This document shows positions 52,548 through 61,805 of a stretch of DNA of 64,000 nt, piece after piece; the first letter of the stretch is position 1, and every line of letters starts with the position of its first letter. A program made the translations under genes and the position numbers. The DNA lies in assembly GCA_012269545.1 (NCBI GenBank), contig JAAXKB010000028.1, positions 101,481 to 165,480 of the forward strand, in the 5' to 3' direction. The DNA is from Gammaproteobacteria bacterium. GTDB lineage: Bacteria; Pseudomonadota; Gammaproteobacteria; Pseudomonadales; Azotimanducaceae. Under the pieces are notes generated by a model that did no database searches, was not told where the DNA came from, and was given only the letters and a program-made list of their open reading frames with translations.

Positions 52548-55094
52548 TTAATCGCCTGCCCTGTGGAAGTCATTCGACCAGAAGCCTTTCAGGTAATTTT
52601 CCGCGTCTTTTGCACTGCTTTGTTGTACTTGCCAGTGTTCTGGAAAAAATGCGGCCAGTTTCGGGTCGGCGAAACGCGGATCAACAAGACACAGCACGCC
52701 TTTGTCTTCAGGTCCGCGGATGACACGACCAGCGGCCTGCACGATGCGGGACAGCGCCGGTTGAAGATAGGCCACCTGCTGGCCCCAGCCGGCGCCGTGA
52801 GCTTGATCGAAGTGTTCGCTGGTCAGAGTTTTAAGTAAATCGCTTGGCGGCAGTGCCAGACTTACGACAACCACGCCGGCCAGCGCGTTCGAGCCCAAAT
52901 CAATGGATTCTCCAAAGATGCCGCCCATGACAATGCCTAACACGGCTTGATCCATGGCCCGGAAGCGCTGTAACAGTTCCTGCTGTTGCTTTTCGTCCAT
53001 GAATTGGGATTGACTGAGAAAATGCTCAGGAACATGAGCGCAATCTGCCAGTTGATTGAGGTATTGGTAGGACGGCATGGCGAGTAAATAACGCCCCGGC
53101 TGAGAGCGTTGCAGCATCTGCAGTAAGTGACAAACCTGCGGCAGAGTTTGCTGACGCTGGTGGTAGAAGGTGTTGATGTCGGTAACGGCGAGCACCTTGA
53201 TCTGTTCAGAGCGAAACGGTGTTCTTGCACGCAAGGCGATGGATGTAGCTGCCTGCTCCACATCCGCATTATCCAGCTGACCGTGCAGGCGTTGAAACAA
53301 TTCTAAAGGGGATACCGTGCCGGAAAAACGTACGACGGCCCTGTGCTCTGCCATGATTTGAGCACTGTATTGGCTGCTATCAATGCAGCGTCTGGCAACG
53401 CTAACGCGCTGCTCCTCCTTAGCGTAGCCAGCGCCTGCCTGAGGCGACTCTACTGTGACAATATGCCGATAGTTCTCTGTCTCGGTCCATTGCAGGGATC
53501 GCTGCCAGCGTAAGGCGATGAAGTACAGGTTCAGCAAAGCGCCGGATAACAGCTGTCCTGTGTTGGCTGATCCTGCGCTAGCCCCAACGCTTTCCGTATT
53601 GTTCCGTGCTGCGACTGAGTTACTGGTCTGGTGTGTTGCAAACAATGATTGGGTCTGACCGCGTTCCGCAGGCGTCTCCAAGTGAGTTGTGATTGCCGGG
53701 ACAGAGTCGACTGTGCCCATTATGGCATCGCAGCTTTGCAGCAAGACCCCCAGAGATTCCGTTAGGGTCTCCGTGTCGGTTAATTCCGCTTGTTGTCTTT
53801 GCCCCCCAGAAGCCCCAGCCTTCTCGGTCACTGCTCTGCCGGCGTCAAGGACATGGGTCTGTACTGACCGAATGGCCTGAGACAAAGACGCCGGTGCTTC
53901 AAGCAGAGCGGCGTCAATATCCGTTAACGTCAGCTCGACGCTGAGCATGTCGCACACTCTGGGGCTGATTTGATGGGCTTCGTCGATCAGCAATGATAGA
54001 TGCCGGCCGTAGGCGAATCGTTGTAGACGCACGGACGGATCGAAAACGTAGTTGTAGTCTCCGATGACGATATCGGCGGCGACCGCAGTATCCAGACTCA
54101 ATTCAAAGGGGCAAAGAGCGTGCGCCTTCGCCGAATCCTCAATGGCTTGTCGGTCAACCAAAGGAATTTGCTCCAGCTCAGTTAGGGCCTTCGGCAGGCG
54201 GGTGTAATAACCGGCTGCATTAGGACAGACACTGGCATCGCAGGTCATCTCCGCCATTGGACAGGTTTTTTCTTTCGCTGTGATGTGGACGACTCGCAGC
54301 GGTACTGACGGTTCGATCAATTGTTTGACCGCACTCAATATCGCGTCTGCACCGCGACTTCTGCTCGTCAAAAAGAAAAACTGTTCATCCGCTGCTTGGG
54401 CTTTGAGCGCGGGAAACAGCACAGCCATGGTTTTGCCGCTGCCTGTGACCGCTTCCAGCAGTAAGTTCTCCTGCCTGCGAACACTGTTGTATACCTGGCC
54501 CGCCATCGCCCGCTGATTCTTACGAAATGCCCGGTGAGGAAACTGCAGAGTCTCTGCCCAAGCCAGACGCTGCTTTGCTCGCTGGTTCAGGCGGTGTAAA
54601 TAGGTGTCAAAACAGGCCAAGACGTAAGCGAGAAATGTTCGGGCCATTGCCGCGCTCAGGGTGCTGGCAAAACTGCTGAGGACACTGCCTTGGGGACTGA
54701 TGTAGATCACCCGGGTTTGGAGTGTCGCGATGTTATCGTCAAGTGCAGCCAGCATGCCGGCGTACAGCCAAGCCTGGGCTTCATCCGCACCACGCAAAAC
54801 CGAGCGCGGATGGCGCGATGTTTTGTATTCCTCAATGACTGGCTGGCCTAAATCATTTTGTGTGAGTCCGTCGATCCGGCCCTGCAGCTGTCGTTCTTCC
54901 CCCATCAGCGTTACAGGCAGCTTCATGCTGACTTCCTTACGATAGTGCCGATCGTTTGTCGCCCGTAATTTTTGTATCGCCGTATGCGCCATGGTGCCTT
55001 CCCAAGCCTCTACGCTTCGGCCCTCACCGCTTGGATAGATGTCGCCGTAGCGAAAGACAAAGGCCACCAAATCTCGAACAGCAACTGGCGTCAT
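52548..55094 (-). CDS. Nuclease-helicase: PD-(D/E)XK domain fused to Rad3/DinG-type Fe-S helicase
   Basis: An 848-residue protein. Residues about 20-150 look like a RecB/Cas4-type nuclease: AHTAIQKLR, GRIDGLTQND and VIEEYKTSRH supply the His, Asp and Glu-x-Lys set. The helicase part has Walker A EAVTGSGKTMAVLF, Fe-S cluster cysteines in KTCPMAEMTCDASVCPNA and HALCPFEL, the DEAH box SLLIDEAHQI, GDYNYVFDPSV, and motif VI-like QAAGRVIRGPEDKG. It lies 1 base downstream of the FAN1-like gene, a known partnership for structure-specific or interstrand crosslink repair. Confidence 0.87.
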   Translation of the reverse strand: MTPVAVRDLVAFVFRYGDIYPSGEGRSVEAWEGTMAHTAIQKLRATNDRHYRKEVSMKLPVTLMGEERQLQGRIDGLTQNDLGQPVIEEYKTSRHPRSVLRGADEAQAWLYAGMLAALDDNIATLQTRVIYISPQGSVLSSFASTLSAAMARTFLAYVLACFDTYLHRLNQRAKQRLAWAETLQFPHRAFRKNQRAMAGQVYNSVRRQENLLLEAVTGSGKTMAVLFPALKAQAADEQFFFLTSRSRGADAILSAVKQLIEPSVPLRVVHITAKEKTCPMAEMTCDASVCPNAAGYYTRLPKALTELEQIPLVDRQAIEDSAKAHALCPFELSLDTAVAADIVIGDYNYVFDPSVRLQRFAYGRHLSLLIDEAHQISPRVCDMLSVELTLTDIDAALLEAPASLSQAIRSVQTHVLDAGRAVTEKAGASGGQRQQAELTDTETLTESLGVLLQSCDAIMGTVDSVPAITTHLETPAERGQTQSLFATHQTSNSVAARNNTESVGASAGSANTGQLLSGALLNLYFIALRWQRSLQWTETENYRHIVTVESPQAGAGYAKEEQRVSVARRCIDSSQYSAQIMAEHRAVVRFSGTVSPLELFQRLHGQLDNADVEQAATSIALRARTPFRSEQIKVLAVTDINTFYHQRQQTLPQVCHLLQMLQRSQPGRYLLAMPSYQYLNQLADCAHVPEHFLSQSQFMDEKQQQELLQRFRAMDQAVLGIVMGGIFGESIDLGSNALAGVVVVSLALPPSDLLKTLTSEHFDQAHGAGWGQQVAYLQPALSRIVQAAGRVIRGPEDKGVLCLVDPRFADPKLAAFFPEHWQVQQSSAKDAENYLKGFWSNDFHRAGD

Positions 55095-55095
55095 G

Positions 55096-56793
55096 CTACC
55101 GCTTCAGCTTAATCACGCGAGCACGGATGTGTAGGTTGGCGAACACCTCAAACCATGCCCGTTGCTGCGGTTGAAGCTGGTCTGTCGGTCCTTTCACCTC
55201 CACCAGTTCCGCGACCCCATCGGCGCCAAAAACAAAGAGGTCGGGAAAGCCTTTACGGTAATCGGCCAAATTACGAATCAGGAAATGACTCAGCTGGCGA
55301 ATCCAGCTAAGAGGCACCGCGTCCAGCCAATGTTGCAGGGGTATGGCCTCAAGCAGGCTCCAGTTGACTAGGGGGTTTGCAACGCCCCACTTAGCGCGCT
55401 CTATGGTCCGCAGATGTTCAAGCAATTCATCATCCGTTTTTGCTTCGATTTGTTCCAAGAACCCACTGCGTTGGGCAGCGAACTCGTGTTCCATCAGGTC
55501 ATGGGGGGCGGCTTGGAAGGGATTGGTAAAAGCGCCGGGCTCAGGTGCGAACACTGCATCCCAATACATCAGCCCCGTGAGCGTTTTAACCATGGCATTT
55601 TCGCTGTGAACACCCCATCCACCTTGAGCCGTGAGCCTTTCCAGAACGTAGTGTTCGACATGCTCCGGGGTGTTTTCAATCGGCCATATTGTCACAGGAG
55701 GTTGATAGCCCTGTCCCCGGCGTCCAAATCGTTGACTAAAGATTAGCTCTGTTGCGCTTTGTGGTTGAGCTGCGATGTCCGCCAAGAGAGCCCGACTACC
55801 TTCATGCTCGCCTTGTTTGTGCAAAATCCGAACTCGACGCTCTCGTGCTGGCGGGATCTCTGCATTGAGATAAACCTTAAGCGCGTCGTCTAGTGCCTGC
55901 TGTCGTTCGCACCATTTGCCGAGACGCAACACATTGCGTTGACGCAGACGCTTCGTCAGTTCGCCGTTGGGTGCCTTTTCTACCGCTGTAATCAGTGCGG
56001 GAAGCAATTGAGGATACTCGTCCAAACGATAGATCCGATGCTGCAACTCGCGTTCCTCAAGGTAGCTGAGCAAACTGACCCGATCTGCGAAACGGGATTT
56101 GGAAAGCTCGACGGGCTCGTAGCGGATATGACCAAGGTCTCGGCGAATATGAGCGGACCAATCCTTACCGCTGCTGCCAAAATACAGTAGCTGCACGAGT
56201 CGCCAATGGCACGGATTGCCCACCGTGCACCAGGGCTGCGTTGCGGCCACCACACAACAGATACGCCGATCAGGGTAGCGGCTGAGTATCCGTGTTTTTA
56301 ACGTGTCCTTGGAGGCAGATCGTAGGCTTCCTCCTGCGACAGGAAAAAGAGCAAGCAAGTCGCTCTTTGTGAGTTGGTTAAGTAACCATTCGGCAGGTAC
56401 GGGCGCGCTGCGCGTTATCAGCCCGCAATTTGATAGGCTGTCCAAGGCCTGATCGGTATCACCGACCTCGCGATAGTCCAGCCTGCTTTCAAAAAAGATA
56501 GGGCCTTTGCGGGTCAGCAATCGCGCAAAAAGCCGTTGAGCGCCGTCATCTGCCTGTAAGAACTGCTGCAGAGAGCCTGCGAGTTCTGTCGGCAGCAGTG
56601 CTTGATGATGGGCGAGCACGAAGTCGAAGACCTCAATACAATTGTTTTGGTAATAATCGTCTGGGGCCGCCTCATTGGGCTGTAGCAATGGCCTGTTTGC
56701 GCTGTCGAATCGTTCAGACTCACCTAGGATCACCCGCCCGCTGGATACATCTGCATTGATTGGGGAAAACGGGTTAGGATCGTTGGTCGCCAT
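55096..56793 (-). CDS. FAN1-like VRR-NUC structure-specific nuclease
   Basis: A 565-residue protein from ATG 56793; an in-frame ATG at 56889 would run into the divergent gene. The C-terminus carries the VRR-NUC catalytic core: YRKGFPDLFVFG, AELVEVKGPTDQLQPQQRAWF, with Asp and Glu-x-Lys metal ligands. The N-terminal half includes a SAP-like element (LNQLTKSDLLALFPVAGGSL and KDTLKTRIL) and a TPR-like helical middle, as in bacterial FAN1. FAN1 cuts flap and crosslinked DNA. The coupled helicase gene follows after 1 base. Confidence 0.9.
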   Translation of the reverse strand: MATNDPNPFSPINADVSSGRVILGESERFDSANRPLLQPNEAAPDDYYQNNCIEVFDFVLAHHQALLPTELAGSLQQFLQADDGAQRLFARLLTRKGPIFFESRLDYREVGDTDQALDSLSNCGLITRSAPVPAEWLLNQLTKSDLLALFPVAGGSLRSASKDTLKTRILSRYPDRRICCVVAATQPWCTVGNPCHWRLVQLLYFGSSGKDWSAHIRRDLGHIRYEPVELSKSRFADRVSLLSYLEERELQHRIYRLDEYPQLLPALITAVEKAPNGELTKRLRQRNVLRLGKWCERQQALDDALKVYLNAEIPPARERRVRILHKQGEHEGSRALLADIAAQPQSATELIFSQRFGRRGQGYQPPVTIWPIENTPEHVEHYVLERLTAQGGWGVHSENAMVKTLTGLMYWDAVFAPEPGAFTNPFQAAPHDLMEHEFAAQRSGFLEQIEAKTDDELLEHLRTIERAKWGVANPLVNWSLLEAIPLQHWLDAVPLSWIRQLSHFLIRNLADYRKGFPDLFVFGADGVAELVEVKGPTDQLQPQQRAWFEVFANLHIRARVIKLKR

Positions 56794-56874
56794 CGACCAA
56801 TAATAGCTCAGATCGCTCGCGATCGGAGACTTATGACCGCACCCGCGGAACAATGAACAGCGTCTGGAGGATGC

Positions 56875-57348
56875 ATGAGTATCGACCACAACGTATCGGA
56901 GTTTTGTTTAGCCACCGTCGTCACACCGAAAAGCATTGAGTCGATGTTGGAGGCTGACACGGGTGGCCTGTTTAAGGATCAAAATCTTTGGCGCGTCGCC
57001 AAAACTTTTTTTCTTCAGGCGCAGACAGCCCGTTTAACTGTCCCCTTGCTCTTTGCCGTGCGCGATGGCGAGGACACATGGTTTTCCCATTGGTCCATGA
57101 TCAACAGAATCGAAGTGTTGGAACTGCCGGATTCCCGTGGAGAAAGCCGCTGTTACTTTGATCGCTTAGCGCCCTTTAACCCAATCTGGCAGGCTATTGA
57201 CAGTCTGTCGCATAAACCCAGTGACGAACAGCTAAGCAGAGAAAAACTGGAAGGAGCGCGAACGCTGCGATGGCCGCTGCAGGACAATCAGCTTCATCCG
57301 TATACGATCTGCGAGACACCGGCCTTTATTCGCGCGCCAGAGAGCTGA
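56875..57348 (+). CDS. Hypothetical protein (157 residues)
   Basis: GGAGG five bases before ATG 56875 makes this a credible gene. The product is soluble with no signal peptide. FFLQAQTARLTVPLLFAVRD, DTWFSHWSMINRIEVLELPD and SRCYFDRLAPFNPIWQAIDS read as alternating strands and helices with many aromatic residues. I do not recognise the family. It starts divergently from the FAN1-like gene with an 81-base gap and converges on rmuC with six bases between, so it could share a promoter region with the repair genes. Confidence 0.75.
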   Translation: MSIDHNVSEFCLATVVTPKSIESMLEADTGGLFKDQNLWRVAKTFFLQAQTARLTVPLLFAVRDGEDTWFSHWSMINRIEVLELPDSRGESRCYFDRLAPFNPIWQAIDSLSHKPSDEQLSREKLEGARTLRWPLQDNQLHPYTICETPAFIRAPES

Positions 57349-57354
57349 TTCGAT

Positions 57355-58680
57355 TCACGTATTTTCTTCAGTACCGGCATGCGGATCCACGGAACTGGCC
57401 AGCAGCGGCGAGATGATTTTCTTCACCGGCGCACCCAGTTCTCTGAGTTTTTCGGCTTGGCCGACAAGGTTTCCGCGGCCGCCGGCTAGGCGGCCATAGA
57501 GCGTATCGTAGGTGCCCTGTACAGTACCCAATTGTTTACCGAGTTTGTCAACTTCCTCGACGACACCCTGCAGTTTGTCGTACAGGGCTCCGGCACGTTG
57601 CGCGATGTCCTGTGCATTACGATTCTGCTTCTCCACTTGCCAAAGGTTATCGATAATGCGCAGAGCCATCATCAGTGTGGTGGGACTCACCAGCATGATG
57701 CGTTTATTGAAAGCATCAACAAAAAGTTTGGAGTCCATTTCCATGGCCAAGGTAAACGCCGACTCAATCGGAATGAACAGCAACACAAAGTCCAAAGACC
57801 GTAAGTCCGGCAGCTGATCGTAATCTTGTTCCGCGAGTTTTTTGATTTGCCCCTTTACCGCATCCACGTGCTGTTTCATCAACACCTGACGCGCCTGCTC
57901 GTCCTCACAGCTCAGAGCTTGCTCGTAGGCCACCAGCGTGACCTTTGAATCCACCACAACATCCTTGCCTTCGGGCAATCGAATGACAATGTCGGGCCGC
58001 TTTGTGCGCCCTTGCTCATCGCGGCTGGACGGTTGCACAAAGTACTCGTGATCCTTGCGCAGGCCGGAGTCCTCCAGAATACGCTCCAGCACCAACTCGC
58101 CCCAGTTGCCCTGGATTTTATTGTCGCCCTTTAATGCCTTGGTTAAATTTTCAGCCTCAGTATTGATGCGGTCACTGGCTGACTGCAGGTTTTGCATTTC
58201 TTTGAGCAACGATGCCCGTTCCTTGGTGTCTGATCGGTACACCTCTTCAACGCGCTTGCGAAAATCGCCAATCTGCTCGCGAAATGGGTTCAACAAAACG
58301 TCCAGTGATTGTCGTTGTTGCGCACCCTGAGCGTTTAAGACCTTGGTAGCCAAGGATTCGAACTCCACTTTCATACGCTCGTTGGATTCTCGCAATAATT
58401 TTTCCCGAGCGGCAAAGCTGGCTTGAGCTTCATCCATGCGTCCTTGCAACTCCGAGACGTCGCTTTGCTTCTGTGACAGCTCGCCTTGCAGCTGGCCAAC
58501 TTGCTGGATCAATTCCTGTTGGCGGAGCTGCAAAACGCTCTCCTTGGCAGCCAACCCCGCCAGTTCGGTGTCTTTCGCGTGCAAGGCGTCTTGTCCGCGC
58601 GTTTTCAGGACCGCAGCTGCTGTGCCCGCGCCGACACCTATGCCGAGCGCTAGCATGACCCACGCGAAAATATCGGGCAC
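57355..58680 (-). CDS. rmuC: DNA recombination protein RmuC
   Basis: A 441-residue protein starting at GTG 58680 with AAGGA nine bases before. An N-terminal membrane segment (IFAWVMLALGIGVGAGTAAAV) is followed by a long coiled coil to about residue 130, then the RmuC nuclease-like domain: GNWGELVLERILEDSGL, GRTKRPDIVIRLPEGKDVVVDSKVTL and FIPIESAFTLAM. RmuC limits recombination at inverted repeats and has a predicted PD-(D/E)XK fold. Confidence 0.94.
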   Translation of the reverse strand: MPDIFAWVMLALGIGVGAGTAAAVLKTRGQDALHAKDTELAGLAAKESVLQLRQQELIQQVGQLQGELSQKQSDVSELQGRMDEAQASFAAREKLLRESNERMKVEFESLATKVLNAQGAQQRQSLDVLLNPFREQIGDFRKRVEEVYRSDTKERASLLKEMQNLQSASDRINTEAENLTKALKGDNKIQGNWGELVLERILEDSGLRKDHEYFVQPSSRDEQGRTKRPDIVIRLPEGKDVVVDSKVTLVAYEQALSCEDEQARQVLMKQHVDAVKGQIKKLAEQDYDQLPDLRSLDFVLLFIPIESAFTLAMEMDSKLFVDAFNKRIMLVSPTTLMMALRIIDNLWQVEKQNRNAQDIAQRAGALYDKLQGVVEEVDKLGKQLGTVQGTYDTLYGRLAGGRGNLVGQAEKLRELGAPVKKIISPLLASSVDPHAGTEENT

Positions 58681-58777
58681 CGTCTTATATCCTTAATGAC
58701 AATGTAGCGGCACAAGAATGAGATAACCCATCGACTTGAGCAAGCCTGTTAGACTCGTTCCGAGATATTTGCAGTCA

Positions 58778-59848
58778 ATGGGGAAATCGGTGGAAGCACA
58801 AAAAAAGAAAATCGGAATACAATTGCCTCGACAGGCCAACCCGGAAGAACTCGCCATTCGTTATTCGCTGGAACTGGAAGCACTGGATCCCGTTGCGGAA
58901 ATCATCGAAGTTGCCGCCAAAACACCGGAGGAATTTGCTGTTGGCGTGAAACATATGGACGCCATCATCACGTCTTGGGGCTTTCGAATCGACGCTCAGC
59001 TCATCGAACATCTAGAAAACTGTGTCGTCATTGGAGTGGGCAGCGTTGGCGTCGATATGGTGGATGTCGAGGCCGCGACCCGCGCCGGCATTGTGGTTAC
59101 CAATGTGCCTGATGTCTTTATCGAGGAAGTAGCCGACCATGCCATGATGCTCCTGCTGGGCTGTGCGCGACAGATGAAAACCATGAACCGCATGGCGGCC
59201 GAGGGGCAATGGTGGTCCGGACGGCCGTTACTCAACCACACACCGCGCTTGATGGGGCAAACATTGGGCTTATTTGCCTACGGCAATGTGGCTCGCTGCA
59301 CGGCGCGACGCGCCAAGGCATTTGGTATGCATGTAATTGCCTACGACCCCTATGTCAGTGAACTAACGATTTCTCAGGACGGTGTGGAGCCGGTGAGTTT
59401 GGACGAGCTGTTAGCCCGTTCGGACTTTGTCTCGGTTCACGCCCCGCACAACGAGGAGACTGATCACGCATTTTCCACTGACGCGTTCGCCAAAATGAAG
59501 AACAACGCGGTCATCATCAACACAGCGCGCGGACCGATCATCGACGAAGCGGCATTACTCGATGCGCTGCAAAGCGGTGCCATTGCTGGAGCCGGTCTGG
59601 ACGTATTGGAACAAGAGCCCCCCAGTAGCGAGAATCCGTTACTGCACATGGAGAACGTTTTGGTGAGTCCGCACGTCGCCTCAGCGACAACACGCATGCG
59701 GCCGGAAACTCGCCGTCGCGTTGGCCGTGAAGTGGCGTTGGTGTTGCGTAACAAGTGGCCGATGAGTTGCGTAAACCCCACGGTTTTGCCCCGGGTGCCC
59801 TTAGAGCGATGGCAGCCCTACCCTATGAACCGAGGGCCTAATCGATAG
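58778..59848 (+). CDS. D-isomer 2-hydroxyacid dehydrogenase family protein
   Basis: About 356 residues from ATG 58778; TTG 58736 and GTG 58790 (with GGGGA upstream) are alternatives. Catalytic residues are visible: Arg in INTARGPIIDEAALLDAL, Glu in GLDVLEQEPP and His in VSPHVASATTR. The nucleotide motif reads LGLFAYGNVARC, where two of the three GxGxxG glycines are Ala, which is unusual but may still bind NAD. The general sequence is close to C-terminal-binding-protein-like dehydrogenases. Substrate unknown. An MFS transporter follows on the same strand after 48 bases. Confidence 0.85.
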   Translation: MGKSVEAQKKKIGIQLPRQANPEELAIRYSLELEALDPVAEIIEVAAKTPEEFAVGVKHMDAIITSWGFRIDAQLIEHLENCVVIGVGSVGVDMVDVEAATRAGIVVTNVPDVFIEEVADHAMMLLLGCARQMKTMNRMAAEGQWWSGRPLLNHTPRLMGQTLGLFAYGNVARCTARRAKAFGMHVIAYDPYVSELTISQDGVEPVSLDELLARSDFVSVHAPHNEETDHAFSTDAFAKMKNNAVIINTARGPIIDEAALLDALQSGAIAGAGLDVLEQEPPSSENPLLHMENVLVSPHVASATTRMRPETRRRVGREVALVLRNKWPMSCVNPTVLPRVPLERWQPYPMNRGPNR

Positions 59849-59896
59849 TTTTGCGCTCATCGGGATCTGCTGGGTTAATCATCAAGGGGATTGGTC

Positions 59897-61201
59897 GTGT
59901 CCTGGTCTGATCTGCGCCTGACGCCGTCAATACAGCGCAGCTTTCGCGCCGAGCGAGCGGCCGAGCTCACAACGCCGGCCGCGCTCGTGTTGTTGGAAGG
60001 CGGGGTAGTCGGCGTTATCGCGGCGAAAATTTACGAGGTTGAACCGCTCACGCTGGCGCTTATCAGTGCCGCGCCAATGTTTGCCAACCTATCCAGTTTT
60101 TTCTGGAGTCGACTATCAGCCGGGCGTTCAAAAATCGCTTTCGCCTGCGCGCTGCAAGCCTTAATTATCGCCTGCGTCGTCTGTGTCGCCCTAATGCCCA
60201 GCGGCACCTGGGGTGCAGCGGTTTTGGTGAGCAGTATGATCGCCTCACGGGTGCTGCTGGCCGGCGTCGTGACGGTACGCAGTGTTATCTGGAGCCTAAA
60301 TTTTGCGAGGCATCAGCGTGCCCGAGCGACCAGTCAGCTGCAAATGATCAACGCCATCGTGACCGTGATTATTTCTTCCGCGATCGGCCCGCTACTCGAT
60401 CTTTACCCGGACAGTTTGGCGTGGATCTATTGGTCTGGTGCCGTTTTGGGAGGCCTTGGGCTGTTATTGTTTGCACAGGTTCGCGTGGTTGGAGAAGCCC
60501 GCCAGCGAGTACGTGAACGTCAGCAGCGACGCAGCCCTGCCCATTCGATGAGGTTCATCCAAATTCTCAGAACCGATAAATGGTTTCGTTGGTATCAGAT
60601 CAATATGTTTGGCGCGGGCTTTAGCAATATGCTGATTGAAGCGCCGTTAATTTTCATCATCACGCGGGAAATGCAGGCCTCCTACACGGTATCGATCATG
60701 TTGACCATGGTCATACCCTTTGCGGTCAGTCTCATCTGCATGCCGCTATGGGCGAACTACCTTGATCGCGTGCATGTCGCTCAATTTCGCGCCAGACAAA
60801 GTGTGCTTTGGATCTTGGCTCAGCTGCTGACGATGCTCGGTGCCCTGCTTGAGTCGCTAGTCTGGCTGGTGATCGCTCGAACGATCATGGGTATCGCGCG
60901 CGGGGGAGGTTCGTTAGCCTGGCAGCTCGGTCACAATGATTTTGCGCGTCAAGATCAGCTAGCCGCCTACATGGGTTTGCACGTCACCTTGACTGGTTTG
61001 CGTGGCTCTATTGCACCGTTTTTGGGCATCATACTATACGCTGGTTGGCAGCACGGAGGAGTGCTGCCGGGAGCCTGGGAAGGTATCGGGCCATGGGTTT
61101 TTGGCGCTGCGGGCATTATCAGCGGACTTTCTGGCTGGGGCTTTTATGGCCTCTACCGCGCCATGAAGCGCGAGGGCAAAATCGCCCTGCGCTCCATGTA
61201 A
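59897..61201 (+). CDS. MFS transporter
   Basis: A 434-residue protein with roughly 11-12 hydrophobic segments, starting at GTG 59897 seven bases after AAGGGG. It has the two-bundle layout with a basic central loop (VRERQQRRSPAHSMR). LASRVLLAGVVTVRS-like and GIARGGGSLAWQLGHNDFA segments occur, as in many uncharacterised MFS carriers. Substrate cannot be told; the preceding dehydrogenase suggests a hydroxy- or keto-acid (weak inference). Confidence 0.82.
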   Translation: MSWSDLRLTPSIQRSFRAERAAELTTPAALVLLEGGVVGVIAAKIYEVEPLTLALISAAPMFANLSSFFWSRLSAGRSKIAFACALQALIIACVVCVALMPSGTWGAAVLVSSMIASRVLLAGVVTVRSVIWSLNFARHQRARATSQLQMINAIVTVIISSAIGPLLDLYPDSLAWIYWSGAVLGGLGLLLFAQVRVVGEARQRVRERQQRRSPAHSMRFIQILRTDKWFRWYQINMFGAGFSNMLIEAPLIFIITREMQASYTVSIMLTMVIPFAVSLICMPLWANYLDRVHVAQFRARQSVLWILAQLLTMLGALLESLVWLVIARTIMGIARGGGSLAWQLGHNDFARQDQLAAYMGLHVTLTGLRGSIAPFLGIILYAGWQHGGVLPGAWEGIGPWVFGAAGIISGLSGWGFYGLYRAMKREGKIALRSM

Positions 61202-61284
61202 GCCTGAGAAATTCCTCAATTGGCGTCAGCGACTCCTTGGCTCAGCCTGTATTAGTTGCCAACCCTGCGCTGCACCGTAGGGTA

Positions 61285-61734
61285 TTATCTTTCGGTGGGG
61301 TCTCTGCCGTCCCGCGGCGCTCCGGTCCCTGAAGAGCCCATAAAGACTTTCCTGCCGTCCTGCAGCGTCACATCTCGACCATTGGCGCGTTTCGACCGAT
61401 CTTTTGATTGATAGCCGTCCACAATGATCATCGTGCCGGGCATCAAAGAACGTTTGTTCAGACCCCGTCGCAAGAGCGTATTCGGCGTGCCGCCTTCGAC
61501 CATCCAAACTTCTTTTTCACCGGCGTCTGTCGTGTGTTCCATGTGGATCCACGCGTGAGGATTCACCCACTCCACCTTGACAACGGGACCGCGTAAAATC
61601 AAAGGCCGGTTGGGGTCAAACTCTGCACCAAAGGCATGATGAGCAGAAACCTGCGTGCCTGCAGCAGCAAAAGCCGCACCGGCTAAGGCTACCTTCAGCC
61701 AGTGTTGCTGTGTCCAATTCATCAGTTTTTTCAC
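61285..61734 (-). CDS. Exported DUF6152-family protein
   Basis: A 149-residue protein from GTG 61734 (GGGAG upstream). A signal peptide (VALAGAAFAAAGTQVSA) precedes HHAFGAEFDPNRPLILRGPV, VEWVNPHAWIHME and MVEGGTPNTLLRRGLNKRSL, a conserved small beta-barrel-like domain of unknown function known as DUF6152. It is the last gene of a three-gene minus-strand operon for exported proteins. Confidence 0.85.
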   Translation of the reverse strand: MKKLMNWTQQHWLKVALAGAAFAAAGTQVSAHHAFGAEFDPNRPLILRGPVVKVEWVNPHAWIHMEHTTDAGEKEVWMVEGGTPNTLLRRGLNKRSLMPGTMIIVDGYQSKDRSKRANGRDVTLQDGRKVFMGSSGTGAPRDGRDPTER

Positions 61735-61805
61735 GGTTATCTCCCTGTGATTCAGATCCTAAAGTTCGATTTTAGTCTACGCGATGATTTAAGGCCATGC
61801 GCTGC

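Noticed and set aside
56811-56824. GATCG-CTCG-CGATC inverted repeat between FAN1 and the divergent gene
   Set aside because: Five-base arms are short and likely by chance; it does not match a LexA box.
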